Shown in pieces: positions 52,516 to 63,471 of a DNA stretch of 64,000 bases. Source of the DNA: Klebsiella pneumoniae (GTDB lineage Bacteria > Pseudomonadota > Gammaproteobacteria > Pseudomonadales > UBA5518). Positions within the stretch are counted from its first letter, which is position 1; every line of letters begins with the position of its first letter. The notes below the pieces were generated by a model that saw nothing but the letters and a program-made list of their open reading frames with translations, was not told the origin of the DNA and searched no databases. The stretch lies in contig CAMAXE010000003.1 of assembly GCA_945862145.1 (NCBI GenBank), positions 62,001-126,000 of the forward strand, read 5' to 3'. The translations under genes were made by a program, and so were the position numbers.

Positions 52516-55365
52516 ATGCAGCAAGGCATCATGGAGTTGCTGTGGCGCAGCTCGCATATTTCCGGCGGTAACGCCGTGTATGTAGAGGCCCTCTACGAGG
52601 CCTATCTGCGCGATCCCAACGCGATCCCCGCCGAGTGGCGAGACTACTTTGACCGCCTGCCGCAGGTGAACGGCACTCACGTCGATATCCCGCACTCCAC
52701 CGTGCAGGAGCACTTCGCTCTTCTCGGTCGCCAGAAGCAGCGACCGCCGGCCGCCAGCAGCGGTGTCAGCACCGAGTACGAGCGCAAGCAGGTCCGGGTG
52801 GTGCAACTGGTCTCCGCCTACCGCCAGCGCGGGCACCAGAAAGCGCGTCTCGATCCCCTTGGCCTGCAGCAAAGAGAGCGGGTTCCCGACCTCGAACTCA
52901 GCTACTACCAGTTGTCCGAGGCGGATTTCGACACCCTGTTCCAGACCGGTTCGCTACTGATTGGCAAGGCCGAGGCCACGCTGCGTGAGATCGTCGACGC
53001 TCTGGAGCGCACCTATAGCCGCACTATCGGTGCCGAATTCGGCCATATCGTGTCCACCGAAGAGCGCACCTGGATCGCCGCCCGCATGGAGGGAGTTCGC
53101 GGCGAACCGCAATACGATGCCGCCGTGAAGCGGCTCCTGCTCGAGCGCCTGAGCGCCGCCGAAGGTCTGGAGCAGTTCCTGGCAGCCCGCTACCCGGGCG
53201 CCAAGCGCTTTGGCCTCGAGGGTGGCGAGAGTCTGATTCCGATGATGGACGAACTGGTCCAGCGCGGTGGCGGCTACGGGGCAAAGGAGATTGTCGTTGG
53301 CATGGCGCACCGCGGGCGACTCGCCGTACTGGTGAACATCTTCGGCAAGAACCCGGCAGACCTCTTTGACGAGTTCGAGGGCAAGGTGACCTACCCGGGT
53401 TCGGGTGACGTGAAGTACCACCAGGGCTTCTCGTCGAACCTGATGACCCCGGGCGGCGAGATGCACATCGCACTTGCCTTCAACCCCTCGCACCTCGAGA
53501 TCGTGGCCCCCGTTGTCGAGGGTTCGGTCCGCGCGCGTCAGGATCGCCGCCGCAACGACACCGGCGAGCAGGTGATCCCCATCATCATCCACGGCGACGC
53601 CGCGTTTGCCGGTCAGGGCGTGGTGATGGAGACCTTCCAGATGTCGCAGACGCGCGGCTTCTGCACCGGTGGCACCGTGCATATCGTGATCAACAATCAG
53701 GTGGGCTTTACCACCAGCCGTCGCGATGACGCCCGTTCCACCGAGTACTGCACCGATGTCGCCAAGATGGTGCAGGCGCCGATCTTCCACGTAAACGGTG
53801 ATGATCCCGAGGCCGTGCTCTTCGTGACGCAGATGGCCATGGACTACCGGCAGCAGTTCCGCCGCGATGTGGTGATAGACCTCGTGTGCTACCGGCGCCG
53901 CGGTCACAACGAGGCCGACGAACCCGCCAGCACCCAGCCGCTCATGTACCAGAAAATCCGCAGCCACCCGACCACGCGCACGATCTACGCCGAGCGCCTG
54001 CTGCGCGAGGGCGTGCTGACGGCAGAGGAAGACAAGGCCCAGGTTGACGGCTACCGCCGGGCGCTGGATGCCGGCCAGCAGGTCGCGCGGAATGTCGTAT
54101 CCCAGCCCAATACCTTGCTCTACGTTGACTGGAGACCGTACCTGGGCCATTCCAGCACGCTGCAGGGCGACACGCGACTCGAACTCTCGCGCCTGAAGGA
54201 GATCGGGGCCTCGATGTGCCGGGTGCCAGACGGCTTTCCGCTGCAGCGCCAGGTGCAGAAGATCTACGAGGACCGCCGCCTGATGGCCGCGGCGGCAACG
54301 CCGGTCAACTGGGGCTTCGCCGAGTTGCTGGCCTACGCCACGCTGCTGGAGGAAGGTCACCCCGTGCGCCTCACGGGGCAGGATGTCGGGCGGGGTACCT
54401 TCTCGCACCGCCATGCCGTGCTGCACAGCCAGAAAGATGGCAACGTCTACGTCCCGTTGCAGAACCTGCACGCCGACCAGCCGCGCTTCCACATCTTCGA
54501 CTCGCTGCTCTCGGAGCTTGCGGTACTCGGCTTCGAATACGGCTACGCCACCACCAAGCCCAACGCCCTGATCATCTGGGAGGCGCAGTTCGGCGATTTC
54601 GCCAACGGTGCACAGATCGTCATTGACCAGTTCATCACCAGCGGCGAGATCAAGTGGGCGCGCCTGTGCGGTCTTACGCTGCTGTTGCCGCACGGCTACG
54701 AAGGGCAGGGCCCGGAACACTCCTCGGCACGCCTGGAGCGTTTCCTGCAGCTCTGCGCCGAGCACAACATCCAGGTCTGCGTGCCGACCACGCCGGCGCA
54801 GATCTACCACCTGCTGCGCCGTCAGGTCGTACGACCGCTGCGCAAGCCGCTGATCGTGTTTACCCCCAAAAGCTTGCTGCGCCACAAGGATGCCGTGTCC
54901 AATCTGGAGGAACTCGCCAACGGTGGCTTCCGCCACGTGATAGGCGAGATCGACGCCCGCGACAGTGACCGCGTGACCCGCGTCGTGCTCTGCAGCGGCA
55001 AGGTCTATTACGAGCTCCGCGACATGCGCAACGATGCCGGTCTCGACCACGTAGCCATCCTGCGTCTCGAGCAGATCTACCCGTTTCCGCAGCAGGAGCT
55101 CGAGGCACTGATTGCTGGTTACCGCAACCTCCTCGAGGTCACGTGGTGCCAGGAAGAGCCGCAGAATCAGGGCGTCTGGTTCTCGAGCCAGCACCGGATG
55201 CGGCAGGTGGTGCGCAACCACAATCGCGACCTCTATCTGGAATACGCGGGGCGGGACTCCTCCGCCGCGCCAGCGGCCGGCTACAACGCGCTGCACAACG
55301 CGCAGCAGCAGAAGCTCCTGCGCGCCGCACTGGGCATCGGCGAGCCCGCCTGGCCGAATACCTGA
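52516..55365 (+). CDS. sucA: 2-oxoglutarate dehydrogenase E1 component
   Basis: A 949-residue thiamine-diphosphate enzyme that decarboxylates 2-oxoglutarate and transfers the succinyl group to SucB. It has the short E2-binding N terminus (VYVEALYEAYLRDPNAIPAEWRDYF split), GMAHRGRLAVLVN, HGDAAFAGQGVVMETFQMS, RRGHNEADEP (ThDP/Mg region) and C-terminal QEEPQNQGVW. Length matches E. coli SucA (933). A 188-bp gap after sdhB allows its own promoter. Confidence 0.97.
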   Translation: MQQGIMELLWRSSHISGGNAVYVEALYEAYLRDPNAIPAEWRDYFDRLPQVNGTHVDIPHSTVQEHFALLGRQKQRPPAASSGVSTEYERKQVRVVQLVSAYRQRGHQKARLDPLGLQQRERVPDLELSYYQLSEADFDTLFQTGSLLIGKAEATLREIVDALERTYSRTIGAEFGHIVSTEERTWIAARMEGVRGEPQYDAAVKRLLLERLSAAEGLEQFLAARYPGAKRFGLEGGESLIPMMDELVQRGGGYGAKEIVVGMAHRGRLAVLVNIFGKNPADLFDEFEGKVTYPGSGDVKYHQGFSSNLMTPGGEMHIALAFNPSHLEIVAPVVEGSVRARQDRRRNDTGEQVIPIIIHGDAAFAGQGVVMETFQMSQTRGFCTGGTVHIVINNQVGFTTSRRDDARSTEYCTDVAKMVQAPIFHVNGDDPEAVLFVTQMAMDYRQQFRRDVVIDLVCYRRRGHNEADEPASTQPLMYQKIRSHPTTRTIYAERLLREGVLTAEEDKAQVDGYRRALDAGQQVARNVVSQPNTLLYVDWRPYLGHSSTLQGDTRLELSRLKEIGASMCRVPDGFPLQRQVQKIYEDRRLMAAAATPVNWGFAELLAYATLLEEGHPVRLTGQDVGRGTFSHRHAVLHSQKDGNVYVPLQNLHADQPRFHIFDSLLSELAVLGFEYGYATTKPNALIIWEAQFGDFANGAQIVIDQFITSGEIKWARLCGLTLLLPHGYEGQGPEHSSARLERFLQLCAEHNIQVCVPTTPAQIYHLLRRQVVRPLRKPLIVFTPKSLLRHKDAVSNLEELANGGFRHVIGEIDARDSDRVTRVVLCSGKVYYELRDMRNDAGLDHVAILRLEQIYPFPQQELEALIAGYRNLLEVTWCQEEPQNQGVWFSSQHRMRQVVRNHNRDLYLEYAGRDSSAAPAAGYNALHNAQQQKLLRAALGIGEPAWPNT

Positions 55366-55392
55366 ACGAAGGACTGCATCCGAGGACACAGA

Positions 55393-56631
55393 ATGATTAT
55401 CGATATCAAGGCGCCACAGTTTCCCGAGTCCATTGCCGATGGCACTGTCGCCACGTGGCACAAGCGCCCGGGCGATGCCTGCCGGCGTGATGAGGTGCTC
55501 GTGGACGTCGAGACCGACAAGGTGGTGATGGAAGTGCTGGCGCCCGATGACGGCAGCCTTAGCGACATACTGGTGGATGTGGGGGCCACGGTGAACAGTC
55601 AGCAGCTGATCGCCCACTACGCTGTGGGCACAGTGACGGCCCCGGTTACCGTGGCCGGCACGGGCGTCGCAACGGCTGATGTTTCGCCCGCGGCTGCGGA
55701 CTCTGCGCCCAGTCCCGCTGCCCGCCAGCTTGCCACCGAGCATGGTATCGATCCCTCGAGCGTGAGGGGCAGCGGCAAGGGTGGCCGTGTCACCAAGGAG
55801 GACGTAGTCGCTCACCTGAGCCGAGTGGCTGCAACGCCTGCGGCCACAGTGGTCACTGGTGCGCCGTCGCCGTCCCCGTCGATGCCATCAACGCCTGCCG
55901 CCGCGCTGGCTGCACGGCCCGCGGGCAACCGGCCGGAGCGCCGTGTGCCCATGACACGCCTGCGTGCCCGGGTGGCAGAGCGCCTGCTCGATGCCTCGCG
56001 CAACACCGCCATGCTCACCACCTTCAACGAGGTGAACATGCAGCCGGTGATGGATCTGCGCGCCAAATTCAAGGACAGCTTCGAGAAGCGCCACAACGGC
56101 ACGCGGCTCGGGTTCATGGGTTTCTTCGTGCGCGCGAGCGTCGAGGCACTCAAGCGCTACCCCGTGGTGAACGCCTCGATCGACGGCAACGATGTCGTCT
56201 ATCACGGCTACCAGGACATCGGCGTGGCGGTTTCCAGCGAGCGCGGGCTCGTGGTGCCGGTGCTCCGCGATGCCGACACCATGAGCATCGCCGACGTGGA
56301 GCAGAAGATCCGCGAATACGGCATCAAGGCAAAGGACGGCAAGCTGAGCATTGAGGACATGCTCGGCGGAACCTTCACCATCACCAACGGCGGCGTTTTC
56401 GGGTCGCTGATGTCCACGCCCATCCTGAATCCGCCGCAGACGGGCATCCTCGGGATGCACAAGATCCAGGATCGTCCGGTGGTCGAGAGCGGACAGATCG
56501 TGATCCGGCCAATGATGTACCTCGCGCTTTCCTATGATCACCGCCTGATCGACGGCAAGGATGCGGTGCAGTTTCTGGTGGCGGTGAAAGACATGATCGA
56601 GGATCCGGCGCGTATCCTGCTGGATGTCTGA
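55393..56631 (+). CDS. sucB: Dihydrolipoyl succinyltransferase (E2)
   Basis: A 412-residue protein. It has one lipoyl domain with the modified Lys in [10 protein letters not shown] (near residue 43), an Ala/Pro/Thr linker, the peripheral-subunit-binding domain ([27 protein letters not shown]), a second linker, and the acyltransferase core ending in [13 protein letters not shown] with the catalytic His and Asp. It forms the core of the 2-oxoglutarate dehydrogenase complex. Confidence 0.97.
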   Translation: MIIDIKAPQFPESIADGTVATWHKRPGDACRRDEVLVDVETDKVVMEVLAPDDGSLSDILVDVGATVNSQQLIAHYAVGTVTAPVTVAGTGVATADVSPAAADSAPSPAARQLATEHGIDPSSVRGSGKGGRVTKEDVVAHLSRVAATPAATVVTGAPSPSPSMPSTPAAALAARPAGNRPERRVPMTRLRARVAERLLDASRNTAMLTTFNEVNMQPVMDLRAKFKDSFEKRHNGTRLGFMGFFVRASVEALKRYPVVNASIDGNDVVYHGYQDIGVAVSSERGLVVPVLRDADTMSIADVEQKIREYGIKAKDGKLSIEDMLGGTFTITNGGVFGSLMSTPILNPPQTGILGMHKIQDRPVVESGQIVIRPMMYLALSYDHRLIDGKDAVQFLVAVKDMIEDPARILLDV

Positions 56632-56678
56632 TGCGCGGCTTCGCTGCCGCGGGAATTCACCGAGTGCGAGAGGGGTAG

Positions 56679-58124
<1,446 letters not shown>

Positions 58125-58329
58125 GTCGCGGCGCGCGGATGTGCCGGGTCGCTGCCTGCGTTTGAGGTGGTCCTCTAGGGGCACTGAATGTGCCGCAGGG
58201 CTGGCGGAGCGGGGCGGGCAGCGTGTTGGGGGAGCAATTCCGGCATCTGCTCTGCTATTCTCATCGGAGAGCCTGCACCCATGCCGGGCAGCGGGCCCTC
58301 GAAACCGATTTTTACCATGGAGATTCACG

Positions 58330-58827
58330 ATGCGTGTCGTTACCAAGAAGATTGCTCTTGCCTGTGCTGCGATGTCGCTCACCCTGCTTGCAGGTTGCGC
58401 CTGCCAGCCCGAAGAAGCACCGGCCCCGGTAGCTGAGCCCGTTGCCGCGGCCCCCGCCGAAGCGCCTGCACCTGCTCCCGAAACCATCACGCTGAGCGGT
58501 GACGCCCTGTTTGACTTTGACAAGTCGAACCTGCGCCCCGATGCGGTGGCGGCTCTGGACACCACAGTGCAGAAGTACAAGGGTTCAAAGCTGAACTCGA
58601 TGACCATCGTGGGTCACACCGACAGCAAAGGCAGCGACCCCTACAACCAGGGCCTTTCCGAGCGTCGTGCTGACTCGGTGCGCGATTACCTGATCTCGCA
58701 GGGCCTTGAGGGTTCGAAGATCTCGACCTCAGGGCGTGGCGAGTCCGACCCCGCGGCGTCCAACGATACCGCAGACGGTCGTCAGCAAAACCGTCGCGTT
58801 GCGATCACCGCTCAACTCGAGCGCTGA
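58330..58827 (+). CDS. OmpA/Pal-like peptidoglycan-binding lipoprotein
   Basis: A 165-residue protein with a lipoprotein signal (LLAGCACQPEE, lipidated Cys in LAGC), a Pro/Ala-rich linker and an OmpA C-terminal domain: LFDFDKSNLRPD, IVGHTDSKGSDPYNQGLSER split around the peptidoglycan-binding Asp and Arg, RADSVRDYL and GRGESDP. It would tether the outer membrane to peptidoglycan. GGAG at 58319-58322 supports ATG 58330. Its place between lpdA and sucC is unusual; a 205-bp gap upstream and a hairpin downstream suggest a separate transcript. Confidence 0.9.
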   Translation: MRVVTKKIALACAAMSLTLLAGCACQPEEAPAPVAEPVAAAPAEAPAPAPETITLSGDALFDFDKSNLRPDAVAALDTTVQKYKGSKLNSMTIVGHTDSKGSDPYNQGLSERRADSVRDYLISQGLEGSKISTSGRGESDPAASNDTADGRQQNRRVAITAQLER

Positions 58828-58845
58828 AGTACCTGCCTTGCCGCT

Positions 58846-58874
58846 TCCGGTTCCCGCATTGCGCGGGAGCCGGA
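58846..58874 (+). terminator. Hairpin after the OmpA-like gene
   Basis: TCCGGTTCCCGC (58846-58857) pairs with GCGGGAGCCGGA (58863-58874) through one T-G wobble, 5-nt loop. The following sequence GGCTTCTCC is only weakly T-rich. Confidence 0.55.
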
Positions 58875-59140
58875 GGCTTCTCCCCTCCGCGATCTGGCGT
58901 TGGCAGCTAGCAAACACCTGATCACAAACGTCCATAGGGCAGCTGCGACACGCCGTCATGCGTGATCTGCGAAAGCGCTGCAGCGCCCGGGATCCCCGCC
59001 GCAGCCCGTGGCTGAGAGATCGGCCGTTCGGGGTATGACGAGCAAACCTTTTTGGCCATAATGCACACCGCCTCGGGACAGGCCGGCTGCAATGCCGGCC
59101 CGGTGCCAGTTCCCCTTCCAGACACGCAGGACCAATACGC
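58875..59140. other. Upstream region of sucCD
   Basis: No gene seen. It must contain the sucCD promoter if the hairpin at 58846 terminates transcription; no convincing consensus was picked out by eye. Confidence 0.5.
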
Positions 59141-60304
59141 ATGAACTTGCATGAGTACCAGGGCAAACAGCTGTTTGCAGAATACGGGCTTCCCGTTTCC
59201 ACAGGCTTCGCCGTGGACACGCCGGAGCAGGCCGTGGAGGCCGCCGATGCCATCGGTGGCGACATATGGGTCGTCAAAGCCCAGGTGCATGCGGGCGGGC
59301 GCGGCAAGTCCGGCGGCGTCAAACTCCTGAAAAGCAAGGACGAGATCCGTGCCTTCGCAGCGCACTGGCTGGGACGCAACCTCGTCACCTACCAGACCGA
59401 CGAGAAAGGTCAGCCGGTCTCGAAGATCCTGGTCGAAACCTGCACCGATATCGCCACCGAGCTCTATCTCGGCGCGGTGGTCGATCGCGGCAGCCGGCGC
59501 ATCGTTTTCATGGCCTCGCGTGAAGGTGGCGTCGAGATCGAGAAGATCGCCCACGAGACCCCCGAGAAAATCTTCAAGGCAGCGATCGACCCGCTGACCG
59601 GAGCCCAGCCCTACCAGGGCCGCGAGCTCGCTTTCAAGCTCGGCCTTACAGGCCCGCAGATCGCCCAGTTCGTCGACATATTCCTGAAGCTTGCAAAACT
59701 GTTCAAGGATAAGGATCTCGCGCTGCTCGAGGTGAACCCGCTAGTGATCACCACCGCTGGCAATCTCCACTGCCTCGACGCCAAGATCAACATCGACAGC
59801 AACGCGCTCTACCGCCAGAAGGCGCTGCGCGACATGCACGATCCCTCGCAGGAGGATACCCGCGAGGTGCACGCCGCGCAGTGGGAGATCAACTATGTGG
59901 CGCTCGATGGCGACATCGGCTGCATGGTGAACGGCGCCGGACTCGCGATGGGCACCATGGACATCGTGAACCTGCACGGCGGACGCCCGGCGAACTTCCT
60001 CGACGTCGGCGGTGGCGCCACCAAGGAGCGCGTCTCCGAGGCCTTCAAGATCATCCTCTCAGACACCGCCGTGCGCGCGGTGCTGGTGAATATTTTCGGT
60101 GGCATCGTCCGCTGCGACCTGATTGCCGAGGGCATCATCGGCGCCGTGGAAGAAGTAGGCGTCAAGGTGCCGGTGGTCGTGCGCCTCGAGGGCAACAACG
60201 CGCCGCTCGGACGCAAGATGCTCGCTGACAGTGGACTCAACATCATCGCGGCCGACAGCCTCACCGAGGCAGCGCAGTCCGTGGTCAAGGCAGCGAAGGG
60301 GTAA
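59141..60304 (+). CDS. sucC: Succinyl-CoA synthetase beta subunit
   Basis: A 387-residue ATP-grasp subunit. [19 protein letters not shown] is the hallmark start; [19 protein letters not shown] binds nucleotide, LEVNPLVIT and [12 protein letters not shown] complete the grasp, and the C-terminal CoA-ligase part has [16 protein letters not shown]. It works with SucD to make ATP or GTP from succinyl-CoA. Confidence 0.97.
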   Translation: MNLHEYQGKQLFAEYGLPVSTGFAVDTPEQAVEAADAIGGDIWVVKAQVHAGGRGKSGGVKLLKSKDEIRAFAAHWLGRNLVTYQTDEKGQPVSKILVETCTDIATELYLGAVVDRGSRRIVFMASREGGVEIEKIAHETPEKIFKAAIDPLTGAQPYQGRELAFKLGLTGPQIAQFVDIFLKLAKLFKDKDLALLEVNPLVITTAGNLHCLDAKINIDSNALYRQKALRDMHDPSQEDTREVHAAQWEINYVALDGDIGCMVNGAGLAMGTMDIVNLHGGRPANFLDVGGGATKERVSEAFKIILSDTAVRAVLVNIFGGIVRCDLIAEGIIGAVEEVGVKVPVVVRLEGNNAPLGRKMLADSGLNIIAADSLTEAAQSVVKAAKG

Positions 60305-60309
60305 GTACG

Positions 60310-61182
<873 letters not shown>

Positions 61183-61185
61183 TCG

Positions 61186-61218
61186 TTGCGGCCCCGCCTG
61201 TCGCGGGCGGGGCCGCAA
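61186..61218 (+). terminator. Hairpin terminator of sucCD
   Basis: TTGCGGCCCCGCC (61186-61198) and GGCGGGGCCGCAA (61206-61218) are perfectly complementary over 13 bp, immediately after the sucD stop. A clear T-run is lacking, but the stem is very stable. Confidence 0.7.
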
Positions 61219-61234
61219 TCATCCTCCACGTGCC

Positions 61235-62032
61235 ATGGCTGAGCCCGAGTCGCACTTCGCCACCGTCGCGCCCCTCGATCCGCGCTACGGCAGCGGCTGC
61301 TACCGGCGCGTCATCCTGCTGAACTCGCCTGTCGCCGGCGTCGTTGAAGCAGCCCTCGAAGACGATCCGCACGCTTTCTCCATCCGCATCGAGCACGACG
61401 GCGAGCGGGTGATTGCCGTACGCGCTCACGCCGAGCGTTACCCCTTGAGCACCTGTGGTGGCGCGGTGCGCCCTATCCAAGCGCTGGTTGGCGCCAGCCT
61501 CTCGGGCGTCAGTCTCGAACTCAAGCGCCACGCCGACCCCCGCGCCAACTGCACTCATCTCTTCGACCTTGCCGGTTGGGCCATTGCTCACGCCGCGCGC
61601 GGTATCCCGGGCGCCCGTCGCTACGACATCAGCATCCCGGATGCGATCGATGGCCGTGCCGAGGCGCGGCTGTCACTGGACGGCGCCGAGGTGCTGTGCT
61701 GGCTGATCGAGCACGGTCGCATCCTGGCGCCGGCTCCCTATGCCGGGCAGCAGGTGCTCGGTGGCTTCACGCGGTGGGCGAGCGGCGCCTTGCACGGAGA
61801 TGAACTCGAGCACGCCCTGATGTTGGCGCGCGGGTACTTTGTTTCGCTGGCCAGGATTTTCGATATGCAGGCCGCGGGCAGTCATCCGGCCTCGGAACAT
61901 CCGATGCCCGCCGGCTCCTGCTATTCCTATAGCCCGGGGGTGGTTGAGCAGGCCTGGAGCCTCCCCGACAACCGACGCGATTTCAGCGCGGCCCAGAGCG
62001 ATATGCTGCGCTGGGTCCGCCCTGAAGAATGA
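61235..62032 (+). CDS. DUF2889 protein
   Basis: A 265-residue protein with the DUF2889 core: IRIEHDGERVIAVRAHAERYPLSTCGGA, then NCTHLFDLAGWAIAHAARG (the conserved C.H..DL motif). The C-terminal part has AAGSHPASEHPMPAGSCYSYS and EQAWSLPDNRRDFS. Function is unknown; relatives are often near aromatic or steroid catabolism genes, which are not seen here. ATG 61235 is 16 bp after the sucCD terminator. Fragments of its 3' end are repeated at 62900-62934 and 63224-63362. Confidence 0.8.
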   Translation: MAEPESHFATVAPLDPRYGSGCYRRVILLNSPVAGVVEAALEDDPHAFSIRIEHDGERVIAVRAHAERYPLSTCGGAVRPIQALVGASLSGVSLELKRHADPRANCTHLFDLAGWAIAHAARGIPGARRYDISIPDAIDGRAEARLSLDGAEVLCWLIEHGRILAPAPYAGQQVLGGFTRWASGALHGDELEHALMLARGYFVSLARIFDMQAAGSHPASEHPMPAGSCYSYSPGVVEQAWSLPDNRRDFSAAQSDMLRWVRPEE

Positions 62033-62320
62033 GGCCAGCACGCACACATGGAACGCCTCGATCGATTCCTCGCTCGGTCGGCTCATAAACTGCGAGGCCT
62101 CGGCATCTTCTCCCGCTCGAGCGGCGTTGCCGCCTGATAGGCAGCAATCAACCGCGCCGTCTTCGCGGAAACCTCGGCCGATCAGACGATGTGAACAGAC
62201 AGACGAGACACGGCCACGGCGCCGTGCACGATCGCGCTTCGCAACACGCGACACAGGAGCCACTAGCAGTCACATCCATGACCACCGCCCGGTTATGTTT
62301 ATCTCGTCGGGGTTGTCTGC

Positions 62321-62563
62321 TCAGCCAAACAGACGGCGCAATAACTCGTCGCGATCGATTTTCAGGTGCGCGCCTATATCTCCAAGAATCGAAGCCAGCG
62401 TGCCCACCTTCAGGGACTCGTGCGCTGGAACGGTGATGTGATGCTGCGGTGTAGCCTGATCGCTCAGCCGCATGTGGCTTCCGGTTTGCCGCGTGACCTG
62501 ATAACCCACTCGCGCCAACGCCCGCGCGAGCTCCGCGCCATTCAGGTCGCGCGGTAGCTTCAC
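62321..62563 (-). CDS. hicA: HicA-like toxin
   Basis: An 80-residue YcfA/HicA-type mRNA interferase: KLPRDLNGAELARALARVGY, the catalytic His region RQTGSHMRL, and HHITVPAHESLKVGTLASIL. The conserved Gly-Ser-His is intact. It follows its partner gene with a 4-bp overlap, on the minus strand, in a region otherwise full of gene debris. Confidence 0.85.
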   Translation of the reverse strand: MKLPRDLNGAELARALARVGYQVTRQTGSHMRLSDQATPQHHITVPAHESLKVGTLASILGDIGAHLKIDRDELLRRLFG

Positions 62564-62766
62564 GCGGCGATGACCTCGTCGCGCACGAAGTGCAGCCGGA
62601 TCAGGCGCGGCGCCGAGTCACCGTCGAAGTGGCAGCGTACGGCGTCGCGCACGCGCTCGTGGAGATCCGTGACGGTATCGGCTTCCGTGTGGATCGACTC
62701 ACCGACCGCCCGGGCGCAATAACCGCCCTCGGGTGCGTCCTCGACGACGAAGATGATTTCGTTCAT
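62560..62766 (-). CDS. hicB: HicB-like antitoxin
   Basis: A 68-residue protein with the short HicB-type opening IIFVVEDAPEGGYCARAVGES, followed by TVTDLHERVRDAVRCHFD. It lacks the C-terminal DNA-binding domain of longer HicB proteins, so promoter autorepression would need another mechanism. ATG 62766 gives the family start; the upstream frame is not related. Confidence 0.75.
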   Translation of the reverse strand: MNEIIFVVEDAPEGGYCARAVGESIHTEADTVTDLHERVRDAVRCHFDGDSAPRLIRLHFVRDEVIAA

Positions 62767-63015
62767 GCAGGCGTTCCTCCCATGCTGGCCATGATGCCAG
62801 TGTCCGGTTCCAGCTGACCAGCCCGGCCACCGGTCTGCGAACCCGGCGTTTGCTGCCGCGGCAGTCGCCGCGATGTCAGCGATACCCCGGATGCCTTGCT
62901 TTGCTGGGTCCGCCCGGAAGAATGAGGCCGGCTGCGCGGCGCGGAGACGGCCGTCTTCAGCTAAGGCTAGACCCGAACTCCGCCGGCACCCGCACATGGA
63001 ACACCTCGAGCCGGC

Positions 63016-63210
63016 GTGAGCACCGAGGCGCACCAGCGCGACGTGCGCGAGCGGCTGTGCCGCTACGACGTACAGGGATGTACGAGTGTCGCGGGAGGCA
63101 GGAGGCCGGGAGCAACCATCGCCCGCCCCGCGGTGGCCGAGCAGCGGCTCACGGTGAACGCGCAAGGGAAGGTGGTGTACCTGCTCAAGACGCCATAACG
63201 CGACGGTCTG
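63016..63210 (+). pseudogene. IS91-family transposase remnant
   Basis: The frame reads RERLCRY, then 17 unrelated codons, then IARPAVAEQRLTVNAQGKVV and YLLKTP, followed by TAA and RDG. IS91-type transposases have RLCRY directly joined to IARPA and KTPYRDG with Tyr where the TAA now stands. So there is an in-frame 51-bp insertion and a nonsense mutation; only about 50 residues of the protein remain. Confidence 0.7.
63067..63117. repeat. 51-bp insert with palindrome inside the IS91 remnant
   Basis: It begins GACGTACAGGGATGTACG, where GTAC...GTAC can pair, and continues with AGGC-rich sequence. It separates two segments of the transposase that are contiguous in relatives. It looks like a small dispersed repeat (REP-like) insertion; the family is unknown. 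Confidence 0.45.
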
Positions 63211-63223
63211 GTCGGTCGCTCGC

Positions 63224-63362
63224 GCGGATCTACGACATGGTGGCAGCCGGCAGCCACCCGGCCGCCGATCACCCGATGCCCTTCGGCTCCTGCTACTCCT
63301 GCAGGCCGGGCGTGGTGGAGCAGGCCTGGAGCCTCCCCGACAACCGGCGCGATTTCAGCGCT
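63224..63362 (+). pseudogene. 3' fragment of a second DUF2889 gene
   Basis: Translates to RIYDMVAAGSHPAADHPMPF followed by GSCYSCRPGVVEQAWSLPD and NRRDFSA, closely matching the C terminus of the DUF2889 protein encoded at 61235-62032 (about 61853-61990). The 5' two-thirds are absent and the end runs into unrelated sequence. Confidence 0.8.
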
Positions 63363-63471
63363 GGGTGGATACAAAACGACTCGGCTGATGAGGCATCCGC
63401 GCGTCTCTTGAAATCGTGCCCCGTGCCCCAACCTATAAGGCTCGATGTTCACCGATGGAGAGCCTTGGACT

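Larger units (their letters stand above)
62767..63471. other. Decayed region before htpG
   Basis: No intact gene. It holds a copy of the DUF2889 gene 3' end at about 62900-62934, a second trace of downstream sequence (CGCACATGGAACACCTCGAG, 62991-63010, compare 62042-62062), an IS91-type transposase remnant at 63016-63210 and a longer DUF2889 3' fragment at 63224-63362. The htpG promoter should lie in the last 100 bp. Confidence 0.65.

Noticed and set aside
52954-55815. 953-codon open frame antisense to sucA
   Set aside because: It mirrors sucA, which is clearly coding, and reads like Val/Leu/His-rich translation of an antisense strand.
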